Shown here: positions 54,095-62,375 of the stretch, piece by piece
How positions within the stretch are numbered: the stretch's first letter is position 1
Layout of the letters: the number at the start of each line of letters is the position of its first letter
NCBI RefSeq assembly: GCF_001905125.1
Contig: NZ_LWLE01000025.1
Coordinates: 1 to 64,000, forward strand
Length of the DNA stretch: 64,000 bases
Direction of reading: 5' to 3'
Source: Streptomyces sp. TSRI0281
GTDB lineage: Bacteria; Actinomycetota; Actinomycetes; Streptomycetales; Streptomycetaceae
The notes under the pieces: model-generated
Told to the model about the DNA's origin: nothing
The model's database searches: none
What the model saw: only the letters and a program-made list of their open reading frames with translations
Translations under genes and position numbers: made by a program

Positions 54095-56772
54095 GGCTTC
54101 ACCTCGTATGCGGGCACGACCTGTCGCAGCGCGGACCGGCCCGACACGGTCGCCAGCAGGGCGGTGGCTTCGGTGAAGGTGGACGTGTGCGCGAACCCGG
54201 CGTCCTTGAGAGTGCCGGTCACGACGACCGCGTACGAATGGTCCTTCAGGACCGGTTTGTCCGGCGTGGTGATCGGCGGCGAGACATAGCGGTTGCTCAG
54301 CTCGTGCACGAGGCTGCGGCCCACGGCCCCGAAGGGGAGCGCCGCGATGAAGGCCGCGTCGGTGATCCGCCACGAGGGTTTCGGCGTACTGACGGGGCCG
54401 CCGAGCCACTTGGTCTCGTACTCCACCGGCACCGAGTACTGGGGCGCGGTCACCGCGGGGGCGGGCGGGGTCAGTTCGCTGCCCGAGCAGAGCTGTTCGA
54501 AGGCCGGCTGGGTGAGCTTCTCGTCGTCCGTCAGGTCGAAGAAGTCGGCCCGCGCGAAGTCCTCCTTGACCGGCTGAGCGGTGCCCGCCCCGCCGGCGAA
54601 GGTCACGGCCACGGCGAAGGTGGTCGGCAGGGGCAGCCGGCCCGGCCCGTACCGGACCACCTGGATGCCCAGCGGAACCGTGCGCTGGCTGAACCGCGGC
54701 CGGCCCAGCGGATGCAGCAGCCGTCCGTCGGCCGCGTCGTCGGCGCGCAGCGACACCATCGTGCGCGCCCCGTCCGGCAGGACCGGCTCCCAGCTGCGCG
54801 GGTCGTCCAGGGCCTGCTCCAGGAGCCGGCAGACGTCTGGGGGCGGCGGCAGGGCGGTCTCGCCGGTGCAGTCCCAGCGTTCGTCGAAGGGAAAGCTCAC
54901 GTCGAAGAAGAGCAGGGACACGCTGGCCCGGCCAGCCACGTGCCAGCAGGGGGTGGGGCCGTCCACGTGGATGCGCAGTCCGAGCGCGCACAGAGTCCGG
55001 GAGGCGAAGCGCAGCTCGAAGGAGCCGCTCAGGTCGAGCTGGACGCCGAAGCTGGGGTCCCAGCGCACCAGCGCGTCGAAGGAGAGCCGCCCGGTGACTC
55101 CGGTGCTGCGGGAGCCGATGACGGCGGACAGCTCCGCGCCCGCCTGGACGGTGCCAGGGGTGATGGCGAAGTAGCCGGAGAAGACGATGCGCAGCAGCGG
55201 GCTGTTCGCGAGGGGGATGGTCAGACGCTTCGGGGTGGGGAAGCCGGCGGGCGGGGTGAAGCGGGGGTGGAAGCCGCCGGCGCTGAGGATGAAGGTGGCG
55301 TCCTGCCCGCTCTTCACACGCAGGGCGAGACCGCCCTCGATGGAGGCGGTGAGAAGCCGGGAGCCGGCCAGGTCGGCGATGATCTCGATCAGGCCGTTCG
55401 CGGCGTCGACGACGCCCGCGACCGAGGCCCGCAGGTCGAGGATCGGCACTTCGGGGGCGGGCAGGGCGACCCGGAGCCGGCCGAGGATGCCCACCACGCC
55501 GCTGGGCAGCTGGAGCACCACGCCGATGTCGGCGGTGATGAAGGAGACGGGGCGGCCCCAGCCGATCCGGAACATCGGGCCGACTACCGTGCTGCCCGGG
55601 CGGACGGGGAAGACCGCGCCCAGGTTGGCCAGGATCCGCGGCGCCGCCGCGGCGGGGTCCGCGGGGAACAGCAGGTCATCGAGATGGCCGGCCTGGACGA
55701 CCTGGGCGAGGGCCGCCTGGTCGAGCGCGCGGCCGATGCCGAGAAGTCCGCCGACGGCGTTGAGGGTGATGGCGAGGCCGAGCTCGACGGGCGGGGTGAA
55801 CAGGGCGCTCATCACGACGAGGACCGACACCGGTGTGGTGTCCAGGATCCCGAAGGCCCGCACCTCGACGACGCCGAGACTGAGCGAGAGCGCGCCTTCG
55901 TACCGGCCGTCGTGCACGGCGAGGAATCCGCCGCCCTTGGCCGGGCCGACGGCGAGGGTGAGTCCGAAGCCCGTCGGCGGGACGGGGGTCGCCGTGAATC
56001 CGCCGCCGCTGGGGCTGATGGCGAGGCCGACGCCGTCGACGGTCGCGTCGCCGAGGCCGAGCAGCTTCGCGCCGAATGCCGCGTCGAGCCGGAGCCCGCC
56101 GCCTTGGGCGGAGACGAAGAGGGAGGGCGCGCGAACCACGGACGGCGCCTTGTCCAGGGGAATCGCCACGCCCTTGCCGGCGGCGCCGCCTTCGAGCCGC
56201 AGGCCGTTCTTGTCGAGCTGGACCGCGAGGCTGCCCGAGAGGGCGAGGCCGCCGGGGACGAGAAGCCCGAGCAGTGCGTCGCCGGTGAACGCCAGAGTGA
56301 CGCCGTCGGCCCGGAAGGTGAGCGTTGAGGCATCGGGGGTGGCGGAGGGGAGGGAGAGCACGAGGCTGATCCCGTCGCTCACGGCCAGTCCGGGTACGAG
56401 GGGAAGCGCGCCGGTCAGGTGGAAGGTGAGGCCGATCGTCGGGGGCAGGGCCGTGGCGGTGGGCGCCGGCACCGGACCGGGGCCCAGCGTGAGCACGTCC
56501 TGGATGACCAGCTGCCAGGCCGGCAGTGACTGCCCGACCGCCGTCCGCAGCAGGTCGACGAGGACCGGCCATACGCCCCCCTGGGACGCGGCGTCCGGCA
56601 GGGCGAACCGTGCGAGCAGCGCGTCGGGGGTCAGTGCGCCGCCGGACAGGCCGAGCGCCTGCGCGAGCCGTTGTCTGCGGGTGGCGTCGTCGGGCAGGCC
56701 CGCGAGGACGGGGAGGAGGGGGTCGAGCCCCGCACGGAGTTGGGCCGCCAGTTGCGGCAGCGGGGTCGTCAC
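54091..56772 (-). CDS. DUF6603 protein, first gene of the giant operon
   Basis: About 893 aa; GTG 56772 (VTTPLPQLAAQLRAGLDPLL) is the best start by family logic, though no strong site precedes it and the frame is open to 57210. DUF6603 features fill about 270-740: LGAVFPVRPGSTVVGPMFRI, GWGRPVSFITADIGVVLQLP, ILSAGGFHPRFTPPAGFPTP, SGYFAITPGTVQAGAELSAV, RTLCALGLRIHVDGPTPCWH and SLLFFDVSFPFDERWDCTGE. The protein is a long beta-rich chain without signal peptide. DUF6603 has no known function; such genes often stand beside the other families of this operon, as I recall. It opens the operon directly after a 500-bp gene-free region. Confidence 0.8.
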   Translation of the reverse strand: MTTPLPQLAAQLRAGLDPLLPVLAGLPDDATRRQRLAQALGLSGGALTPDALLARFALPDAASQGGVWPVLVDLLRTAVGQSLPAWQLVIQDVLTLGPGPVPAPTATALPPTIGLTFHLTGALPLVPGLAVSDGISLVLSLPSATPDASTLTFRADGVTLAFTGDALLGLLVPGGLALSGSLAVQLDKNGLRLEGGAAGKGVAIPLDKAPSVVRAPSLFVSAQGGGLRLDAAFGAKLLGLGDATVDGVGLAISPSGGGFTATPVPPTGFGLTLAVGPAKGGGFLAVHDGRYEGALSLSLGVVEVRAFGILDTTPVSVLVVMSALFTPPVELGLAITLNAVGGLLGIGRALDQAALAQVVQAGHLDDLLFPADPAAAAPRILANLGAVFPVRPGSTVVGPMFRIGWGRPVSFITADIGVVLQLPSGVVGILGRLRVALPAPEVPILDLRASVAGVVDAANGLIEIIADLAGSRLLTASIEGGLALRVKSGQDATFILSAGGFHPRFTPPAGFPTPKRLTIPLANSPLLRIVFSGYFAITPGTVQAGAELSAVIGSRSTGVTGRLSFDALVRWDPSFGVQLDLSGSFELRFASRTLCALGLRIHVDGPTPCWHVAGRASVSLLFFDVSFPFDERWDCTGETALPPPPDVCRLLEQALDDPRSWEPVLPDGARTMVSLRADDAADGRLLHPLGRPRFSQRTVPLGIQVVRYGPGRLPLPTTFAVAVTFAGGAGTAQPVKEDFARADFFDLTDDEKLTQPAFEQLCSGSELTPPAPAVTAPQYSVPVEYETKWLGGPVSTPKPSWRITDAAFIAALPFGAVGRSLVHELSNRYVSPPITTPDKPVLKDHSYAVVVTGTLKDAGFAHTSTFTEATALLATVSGRSALRQVVPAYEVKP

Positions 56773-57284
56773 CGGCAGGCCGTGCGGACGCGGGGGATGC
56801 CGGGTGCGCGAGGGACATTCATCTGATCGTTGCCGTTCTCCGCCCGGGGCCGGGAGCGCTGCCGCCGCGACGGATGGGGATGGGAACGCCTCGACGCTAA
56901 CGCCGACCGTCGCACCGGGCATGGCCGCGCGCCGCGGAACGGGACCAGGCGGTACACATTTCACCTGACCGGCAGGGTTCACCCGACCGGCAGGGCGACT
57001 CAGCCACGAGAGCCGGTCGCCCGCCCGGGACCGCCGGGTCAGGTCGGGTTCCGGTCCGGTCGTGGTGCCGTTGTCCGTCACGGCGGCAGGCCGTCGTGAC
57101 GTCACCGGTTCCGTCGCTCTTCGCGCTGCGGGCGGCAGCGCCCGCGCGTCGCGCCGCGCGCGGCGCGCGGCGGTAGTTGGACGCGTGCGCACCCATCCCC
57201 TAGACCTCACTCACAGTATCCACTCTGTCACCAGAACCGGACGGGTCCGGCGGCGCGGGCCGAGCAGGACCGATCAGGAGCGAC
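56773..57284. promoter_or_regulatory. Upstream region of the giant operon with two strong inverted repeats
   Basis: 57124-57142 (GCGCTGC-GGGCG-GCAGCGC stem) and 57151-57168 (CGCGCCGCGCGCGGCGCG, perfect 18-bp palindrome) lie side by side about 350-400 bp before the DUF6603 start. On the other side the plus-strand relic at 57285 begins. The region therefore has to contain the promoter of the six-gene operon; no -10/-35 can be read with confidence. Confidence 0.45.
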
Positions 57285-57513
57285 ATGCCGCCTCTCCAGC
57301 CGCCCGGGGACCGTGAGACGCTGCGACGGCTCCTCGCGGAGAACGCGTTCGCCCACGCGGCCGATGGTCACGACCTGTGCGGTCGCTCCGGCACCCGGGT
57401 TCCGTGGCTCTACTACGGCGGCGCGGTGAGCCTCACTCCGCGAGGTGCGCGGCTGATGGCCGCGGCCGTCCTCGACCGGCTCGGCGGGTTCGAGGCGACC
57501 CAGCTCGTGGCCC
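57285..57513 (+). pseudogene. Phosphoribosyltransferase-like fragment
   Basis: ATG 57285 gives RRLLAENAFAHAADGHDLCG and PWLYYGGAVSLTPRGARLMA, AAVLDRLGGFEATQLVA. The SLTPRGA..A...LD.L..F..TQL pattern is the start of orotate phosphoribosyltransferase-like proteins. After TQLVA the expected G.TG.PL core is missing, and low-complexity sequence follows. Confidence 0.4.
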
Positions 57514-57602
57514 CTCGGGCGGGCCCTCGTCCGGAGGTCCCTTATCCGGCGGTCCCTCGAAAAGCGCGGCGAGGTCGCGGAGCGTGTCCCGCTCGGCGGG
57601 CG

Positions 57603-58019
57603 TCAGGGCGTACGGAGCCAGGGCCGCGTCAGGATCGGACCGTACGGCAAGGCAGAAGTCGAAGTCCGACTGCGGCGATCGACAACGTCGTCAAGAGCGC
57701 CCACGCGAAGCACCTTTGAACAGGTGATCGCTCCTGCGGCCGGCGGCGGATGCTGACGAAGGTCCCGCCCGCCGCCGCCGAAGGAGAGACAGGCCGCGAC
57801 CGGCGACCGACCCGAGGCGATCTCCTCCAGGAACGTCCGGACACCCGGACGGATGGCCTCCTGACATTCCTCGACGAGGTCCTCTGCATCGCCGGACACC
57901 AGATCCGACAGGAGCTCCAGGGAGCACCACCCACACGCGTGGCGCAGAAGGACCGCGCCGCCACCAGGATCTCTGCGACCGCGGGCGGCGGGCGGTACCG
58001 GAACTCCCCGCTGACGCAT
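57603..58019 (-). CDS. Small unknown protein, possibly frameshifted, with NHLP-leader-like tail
   Basis: 138 aa from ATG 58019, behind GGAGGTGG. Core: LLSDLVSGDAEDLVEECQEA, IRPGVRTFLEEIASGRSPVA. Third-position GC is gene-like up to the KVLRVGALDDVVDRRS segment. Immediately after that the neighbouring frame reads DFDFCLAVRSDPDAALAPYA followed by LTPAERDTLRDLAALFEGP, which resembles the end of small NHLP/Os1348-type precursor-like proteins (DP.AAL..Y.LT..E...L). A frameshift or two overlapping small genes are possible. It lies just before the giant-operon region, so a linked small partner is conceivable. Confidence 0.35.
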   Translation of the reverse strand: MRQRGVPVPPAARGRRDPGGGAVLLRHACGWCSLELLSDLVSGDAEDLVEECQEAIRPGVRTFLEEIASGRSPVAACLSFGGGGRDLRQHPPPAAGAITCSKVLRVGALDDVVDRRSRTSTSALPYGPILTRPWLRTP

Positions 58020-58042
58020 GGCCTTCCATCCACCTCCGCTGG

Positions 58043-58222
58043 TCACGGAGGCTGGCTGTCGGGATCCGTGGCCAGCGCCTCGAAGGGCCCGTCGAACACA
58101 TGGAGAGCGCTCTACTCACCGCACTCGCAGCGGAGCGTCGTGATCCCGCTGTCCTCGATCGCGGCGCGAATCAGACAGCTCTTCGGCATCTCCCGCCCTG
58201 CCTCGGGGGGGGCGGTCACCAT
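58043..58222 (-). pseudogene. Short Cys-containing peptide with in-frame stop
   Basis: From ATG 58222: MVTAPPEAGREMPKSCLIRA, AIEDSGITTLRCECGE, stop TAG at 58112-58114. The same frame continues SALHVFDGPFEALATDPDSQ to a second stop at 58043. Codon use is gene-like on both sides of the TAG. Unknown. Confidence 0.3.
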
Positions 58223-58453
58223 GCCCGGCCATGCGGCGGCACGTACGACGAGCGGACCGAGCGCCGGCTTTCTACCATGGAGATAGGCGACCCCTGGCTC
58301 GACATGGCCGCCCGCACTCCCTCGGAGCGGAGGACGCACCTCTCGGAATCGCTCTTCCTCCTCACCTCGACGGGGCCTCCGGCAGCATGCGGCGCGACAA
58401 CCAGGACTCCGGTGGCCAGGGGGCCGATCTCCGCAGAACGGAGGCCAACCATC

Positions 58454-59326
58454 ATGCGTACCGCGGTGCGCGACAACTTCTCCGCCTTCTCCACACGGTT
58501 GGAGGGGCGGGTCAGACACATGTATCTGGACAGCCTCGGCAACGTGACCATCGGCATCGGCAACAAGATCGACCCCGTGGCGGATGCCCTGGCGCTCGCT
58601 TCCCTCGGCGCACCGTTGCTCCGGGACAGTGACAACACGAAGGCCTCCGACTTCGAGATCACCGCCGAGTGGACTGTCGTCAAGGCCGGCGGCACCGCCA
58701 CGACTCTGCATCTCAGCGACGCGGGGATCGACACCCTGGTGACGAAGCGGCTGAACCAGAACGAGGCCGTGATCCGCACCCTCTTCGCAGGGTTCGACAC
58801 ATGGCCGGCCGACGCCCAGCTCGGCGTCCTCAGCATGGCCTGGGGCCTGGGGCCGAACGGCCTGGGCCCGTCCCTGTTCCGGAAGTTCCATTTGGCCGTC
58901 GGCGCCAGAAACTGGTTCGCCGCCGCACTGCAGTGCAACATGGGCGGATCGGGCCTGGGGAAGCGCAACGCGGTCGACCGCGGCCTGTTCCGGAACGCGG
59001 GCGTTTCGGAGGAGCCGCCGGCCAGCGACCCTGACATTCTCTTCCTTCCCGTCCCCGGCAATCGCCCCAATCGCCAGCTCGGGGACGTCGACCAAGCGGG
59101 CGCGGACGATATCGGAGTCATACAAAGGATGTTCGGCCCGACGCGCCTGAATCTCCTGGTCCCGGGCACCTTCACCCGGGGAACCTTCGACGCGGCCACG
59201 CTCGTCGCGGTCACCGCCTTTCAGACCACCGAGGCGGCTCTGCCCAACTCGGGCCCCTTCCCCGTCACGGGCGTGGTGGCCCAGCTCACCTGGGCATGCT
59301 TGGGCGAGCACGTCCCACAGGCCTGA
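58454..59326 (+). CDS. GH24 (T4-type) lysozyme with peptidoglycan-binding-like tail, no signal peptide
   Basis: 290 aa from ATG 58454 with GGAGG about 10 nt upstream. The N-terminus FSTRLEGRVRHMYLDSLGNV, TIGIGNK places Glu17, Asp26 and Thr32 with exactly the E-x8-D-x5-T spacing of T4 lysozyme (Glu11, Asp20, Thr26). A helical lysozyme body follows (LSMAWGLGPNGLGPSLFRKF), then from about residue 215 a PGBD-like domain (DIGVIQRMFGPTRLNLLVPG, LVAVTAFQTTEAALPNSGPF). No signal peptide, so export would need a particle, holin or other route. It is divergent from the six-gene operon and may belong to that system. Confidence 0.82.
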   Translation: MRTAVRDNFSAFSTRLEGRVRHMYLDSLGNVTIGIGNKIDPVADALALASLGAPLLRDSDNTKASDFEITAEWTVVKAGGTATTLHLSDAGIDTLVTKRLNQNEAVIRTLFAGFDTWPADAQLGVLSMAWGLGPNGLGPSLFRKFHLAVGARNWFAAALQCNMGGSGLGKRNAVDRGLFRNAGVSEEPPASDPDILFLPVPGNRPNRQLGDVDQAGADDIGVIQRMFGPTRLNLLVPGTFTRGTFDAATLVAVTAFQTTEAALPNSGPFPVTGVVAQLTWACLGEHVPQA

Positions 59327-59558
59327 GACACGGGACGGCCCGCGACCGGGCGTGCCCGGGTGCTGCCGAATCGGCACGCGTGCCGCCCGCCGTCCCGGCA
59401 GCCTCCGCCCGTTCGCCATGGCCACCTGATCCGTCAGGATGCACGCGTGCCCCGCGGTGCCCCGCCACCGCGGGGCAAAGACACAGCACCCCCTGACGGC
59501 GCGGGTCGGACAGCCTGGTTCTCGCGCCGGTGGGGGTGTCGCGTCGTGGAGCAACTCA

Positions 59559-59825
59559 CTGGTCCATGTCGCCGAGACCCGCCAGGTCCGCGGCGGCACC
59601 GAGCAGTACTACCGGCGTACGGCCCGTCACATGGTCGTCGCCGAACCCCAAGCGGCAGGCACCACTGCGATGCTCGCCGCAGTGGCCCAGGAGCTGGACC
59701 GCTCTCCCGCCGAGACCCACCTGACACTGCGCCACCTGCGTCTCGAACCTGCGAAGGCAAGAGAACTCAGCGAGGCCCTCACCAAACTGGTCGATGAGTC
59801 TCCCCTCGTAGCGTGGAGTCCGTGA
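59559..59825 (+). pseudogene. ArsR-like regulator fragment truncated by IS3
   Basis: LVHVAETRQVRGGTEQYYRR, TAMLAAVAQELDRSPAETHL, TLRHLRLEPAKARELSEALT is the middle to C-terminal part of a winged-helix (ArsR/HTH_20-like) regulator. The N-terminal HTH is missing, and the last residues (LVAWSP) run into the IS3 inverted repeat at 59814. 59327-59558 holds no gene. Confidence 0.5.
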
Positions 59826-59837
59826 CTGCAGGGGGAG

Positions 59838-60146
59838 TTGAGAGTCAGGGCAGAGAAGCGTCGGGTGTTCAAGCCGGAGTTTCGTGAGGGGGCTGTACGG
59901 ATCGTGGCCGAGACGGGGAAGCCGATCTCCGAGGTTGCCGATGACCTGGGGACCAACGAGGCGACGCTCGCGAGCTGGGTGTCACGGGCCAAGCGAGCCG
60001 AGAAGGGCAAGCCGGCCGTCGTGGCCGGGGTGATCAGCGACCAGAGGACCGAGTACAGCATTCCGCACGCGGTGTCCTGCCGGGCGCTGGGGGGTGAGCC
60101 AGTCATGGTTCTACAAGTGGCATACCCGCAAACCCACCCCGCGTGA
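59838..60146 (+). CDS. IS3 OrfA (shortened)
   Basis: TTG start behind GGGGGAG. FKPEFREGAVRIVAETGKPI, SEVADDLGTNEATLASWVSR is the IS3 OrfA helix-turn-helix. Instead of the usual leucine-zipper and OrfA end, the frame passes straight into GVISDQRTEYSIPHAVSCRA, which is the start of OrfB, and then shifts at a run of six G near 60090. An internal deletion has thus fused the genes, with a one-base shift left between them. Confidence 0.7.
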   Translation: MRVRAEKRRVFKPEFREGAVRIVAETGKPISEVADDLGTNEATLASWVSRAKRAEKGKPAVVAGVISDQRTEYSIPHAVSCRALGGEPVMVLQVAYPQTHPA

Positions 60147-60909
60147 GCTGCGAAGACAGCAGCTGTCTGACGAGATCAAGGAGATCTTCAAGGAGTCGGG
60201 TGGAACCTACGGGTCCCCGAAGATCTTCATCCTGCTGGTCCGCAAGGGCTGGCGCATCTCGGTCAACACCGTTGCGAAGCTGATGGCCGAGCTCGGTCTC
60301 ATCGCCCGCGTGGTGAAGCACCGTAGGGGTCTGACCAGGCAGGGGAAGCGCCCGGCCGCGCCGGACTTCGTGAAGCGGGACTTCACCGCCGAGGAACTCG
60401 ACTTCGTCCGGGTCGGCGATATGACCGAGATCGTCACCGCCGAGGGGAAGATCTACCTGGCGACCGTCATCGATCTGTTCTCGCGGCGCCTGCTCGGCTA
60501 CGCGATGGACGCCCACCACGACGCCGGCCTGGTGGTCGCCGCGCTGAACATGGCCGCGGCCACCCGCGGCGGCGATGTCCGCGGCGTGATCTTCCACAGC
60601 GACCGCGGATCGGAATACACCTCACGGAAGTTCGGCCGTGCCTGCCGCAAGTTGGGCGTCTTCCAGTCCATGGGCCGAGTTGGACCGTGCTTCGACAACG
60701 CTGTGAGCGAGGCGTTCAACAGCGTGCTCAAGGCCGAGTACGTCCACCGTCGCACCTTCCGCACCCGGGCCGAGGCCCGGATCAAGGTCGCCACCTGGAT
60801 CACCGACTTCTACAACGCCCGTCGGCTACACAGCGTGTGCGACTACAAGAGCCCGATCGACTACGAACGCGAGTACTGGGCCGGCCTCACCCCGAAGCTG
60901 GCTGCATAG
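60094..60909 (+). CDS. IS3 OrfB transposase (DDE)
   Basis: 271 aa as an open frame. The proper OrfB start (ISDQRTEYSIPHAVSCRALG) is read in the OrfA frame; SQSWFYKWHTRKPTPRELRR begins this frame. The catalytic core is complete: VRVGDMTEIVTAEGKIYLAT (Asp), GVIFHSDRGSEYTSRKFGRA (Asp) and PCFDNAVSEAFNSVLKAEY (Glu). Production of full-length OrfAB would need slippage at the G6 run, so activity is doubtful but possible. Confidence 0.75.
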   Translation: MSQSWFYKWHTRKPTPRELRRQQLSDEIKEIFKESGGTYGSPKIFILLVRKGWRISVNTVAKLMAELGLIARVVKHRRGLTRQGKRPAAPDFVKRDFTAEELDFVRVGDMTEIVTAEGKIYLATVIDLFSRRLLGYAMDAHHDAGLVVAALNMAAATRGGDVRGVIFHSDRGSEYTSRKFGRACRKLGVFQSMGRVGPCFDNAVSEAFNSVLKAEYVHRRTFRTRAEARIKVATWITDFYNARRLHSVCDYKSPIDYEREYWAGLTPKLAA

Positions 60910-60921
60910 GAAGGACTCCAC

Positions 60922-61124
60922 AGGTCGAGGGGATTGACAATCCCGTTCCGCTGAGTCCGTTCCTGCCGACCTATGAGGCCGAGAAGTTCTTTGTGGCCCC
61001 CGGACTGCTCGCAACGGTCAGCAGCGACGAGAACGAGGCGGTCGTGAGCTTCGGCGCGCTCCACCGCGGAGCGCTGACGCCGCTGCTCGAACACGGGTTT
61101 CACTGGTTCCACTTCGACGGGTGA
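60922..61124 (+). other. Short open frame downstream of IS3
   Basis: GIDNPVPLSPFLPTYEAEKF, FVAPGLLATVSSDENEAVVS, LLEHGFHWFHFDG reads open across the region in the OrfB-tail alternative frame and may be the 3' end of a gene split by the IS. Family unknown. 61125-61611 holds no gene I can support. Confidence 0.3.
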
Positions 61125-61611
61125 GGCGCGGGCGGGCGGGTATCGAGGCGTGGGCAACCTGCGAAATTCACCCTCGTGGCAGGGCCTGGAGCGGTAAGTC
61201 CCGCCACTTGACGCGAGTGCAACTGGCTGGCTTTGTTCACAAGCTGCGGTTCTGGCTCAACTTCTTTGATGTCAGCGGTCACGCCGATTTCAGTACGATG
61301 CTGCGGGCGGCCGGCACGGGCCAGGCGGTTCTCGCTCGCCTCACCGCGCCTGGGGCCGGGGGCGGTCCCCGTCTCTGTGTGAAGGTGTATGTATGGGTTC
61401 GTTCGCCACCGGAGCTGACCGAACTTAGCTATGGGGCACGTTCGCCAACACCAATCGTCCCCGAGCAATGGACTCCTGGGCAGCCCGGCGTCCGGCCCGC
61501 ACCGGTCACCCGGTCCCGGAGAACCACGTGGTAAGTGACCGTGCCCGGCGGCCACCGCTGGGCTGCGGCCAGTTGACGTGACCGCCTGTCACCCGGTGTT
61601 CGTCGATATGG

Positions 61612-61998
61612 TCAGACCAGGGTGGAGACGCAGAACGGGTGGCCCGCGGGATCCAGCAGGACCCGCCACCGGTCGGGGTCCGGCTGGAATTCGGGCTTGA
61701 CGGCCCCCAGCGCGAGCAGGCGGGCCTGAGCGGCGTCCAGGTCGTCGACACCTAGTTCCATATGGGCCTGCTTCTCCTGGGAGGGGTCCGGCCACGTGGG
61801 GCGGCGGTAGTCGGCAAGCCGGTTGAAGCCGAGCCCTGGAGCTCCCTCCTGGCCCAGCAAAATGAAATCGTCGGTGGAAAAGACCACAGGCAGGCCGAGT
61901 GCCTTTCCGTAAAAGCGGGCCAGTTCGGCGGGGTCAGGGCAGTCGAAGGTGACGGCCGAGTAGCGGAACGTGAATGCTGACGTGTCTTCATGGCTCAT
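61612..61998 (-). CDS. VOC/glyoxalase-fold protein
   Basis: 128 aa from ATG 61998 (GTG 62007 possible). Two beta-alpha-beta halves: RYSAVTFDCPDPAELARFYG, KALGLPVVFSTDDFILLG and HMELGVDDLDAAQARLLALG, RWRVLLDPAGHPFCVSTLV. This is the common actinobacterial VOC family (bleomycin-resistance/dioxygenase fold); the metal-binding pattern is of the H...E type. Substrate unknown. Monocistronic. Confidence 0.85.
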   Translation of the reverse strand: MSHEDTSAFTFRYSAVTFDCPDPAELARFYGKALGLPVVFSTDDFILLGQEGAPGLGFNRLADYRRPTWPDPSQEKQAHMELGVDDLDAAQARLLALGAVKPEFQPDPDRWRVLLDPAGHPFCVSTLV

Positions 61999-62375
61999 GA
62001 CGGGCACGGTATTAGGGGTCTAGGACGGGTTCGGTCCTATTTGCTGTACGGGCGGCGAGGCCGCGGCACGGCACGGCGGCCAGTGCTCGACAGCTACAGC
62101 AGCGTGCTGCGTTACGGGCCTGTGTGAGGACCCCTCGGGATCCGTGGCGGCGAGCCGGGCAAAAGGGGTGCCGCCCGGCCCCGGGGCCGCACAGGTGAGC
62201 AACATGGCGTCGGCCTCATGCTTGCCGGGGTGGTCCGGAACTGTACAGTTCACGCTCCGGCGCCTCCGGGGCTGTCCTCGTGGCCGGGGACGACTGTCGC
62301 GGTCCACCGGACGCGCAGTGCGGCCGATTCGTGCGTCATGCGGGCACCCCAGAAAGCTGGCCGCGGGCGCCGCGC
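61999..62375. other. Gene-free region with a 14-bp perfect palindrome
   Basis: GAACTGTACAGTTC at 62238-62251 is a perfect palindrome of operator type. A 21-bp sequence at 62326-62346 (TGCCCGCATGACGCACGAATC on the minus strand) is identical to 12083-12103. No gene of normal length is supported. Confidence 0.5.

Larger units (their letters stand above)
59814..60920 (+). mobile_element. IS3-family insertion sequence (1107 bp)
   Basis: The element starts TGGAGTCC (59814) and ends GGACTCCA (60920), inverted repeats with the TG...CA termini of IS3 elements. It contains orfA and orfB. The 3-bp flanks (GCG and CAG) do not match. It truncates a regulator on the left. Confidence 0.75.

Noticed and set aside
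45792..56328. Long plus-strand open frames opposite the giant operon
   Set aside because: The minus-strand proteins overlap by 4 nt end to end and show conserved family blocks. The plus-strand frames are Arg/Gly/Pro-rich mirrors without starts or motifs.
41710..59326. Extracellular contractile injection system or prophage tail
   Set aside because: A lysozyme and large structural proteins are suggestive, but no sheath, tube, spike, baseplate gp25-like, LysM or AAA+ ATPase gene is present in the window.
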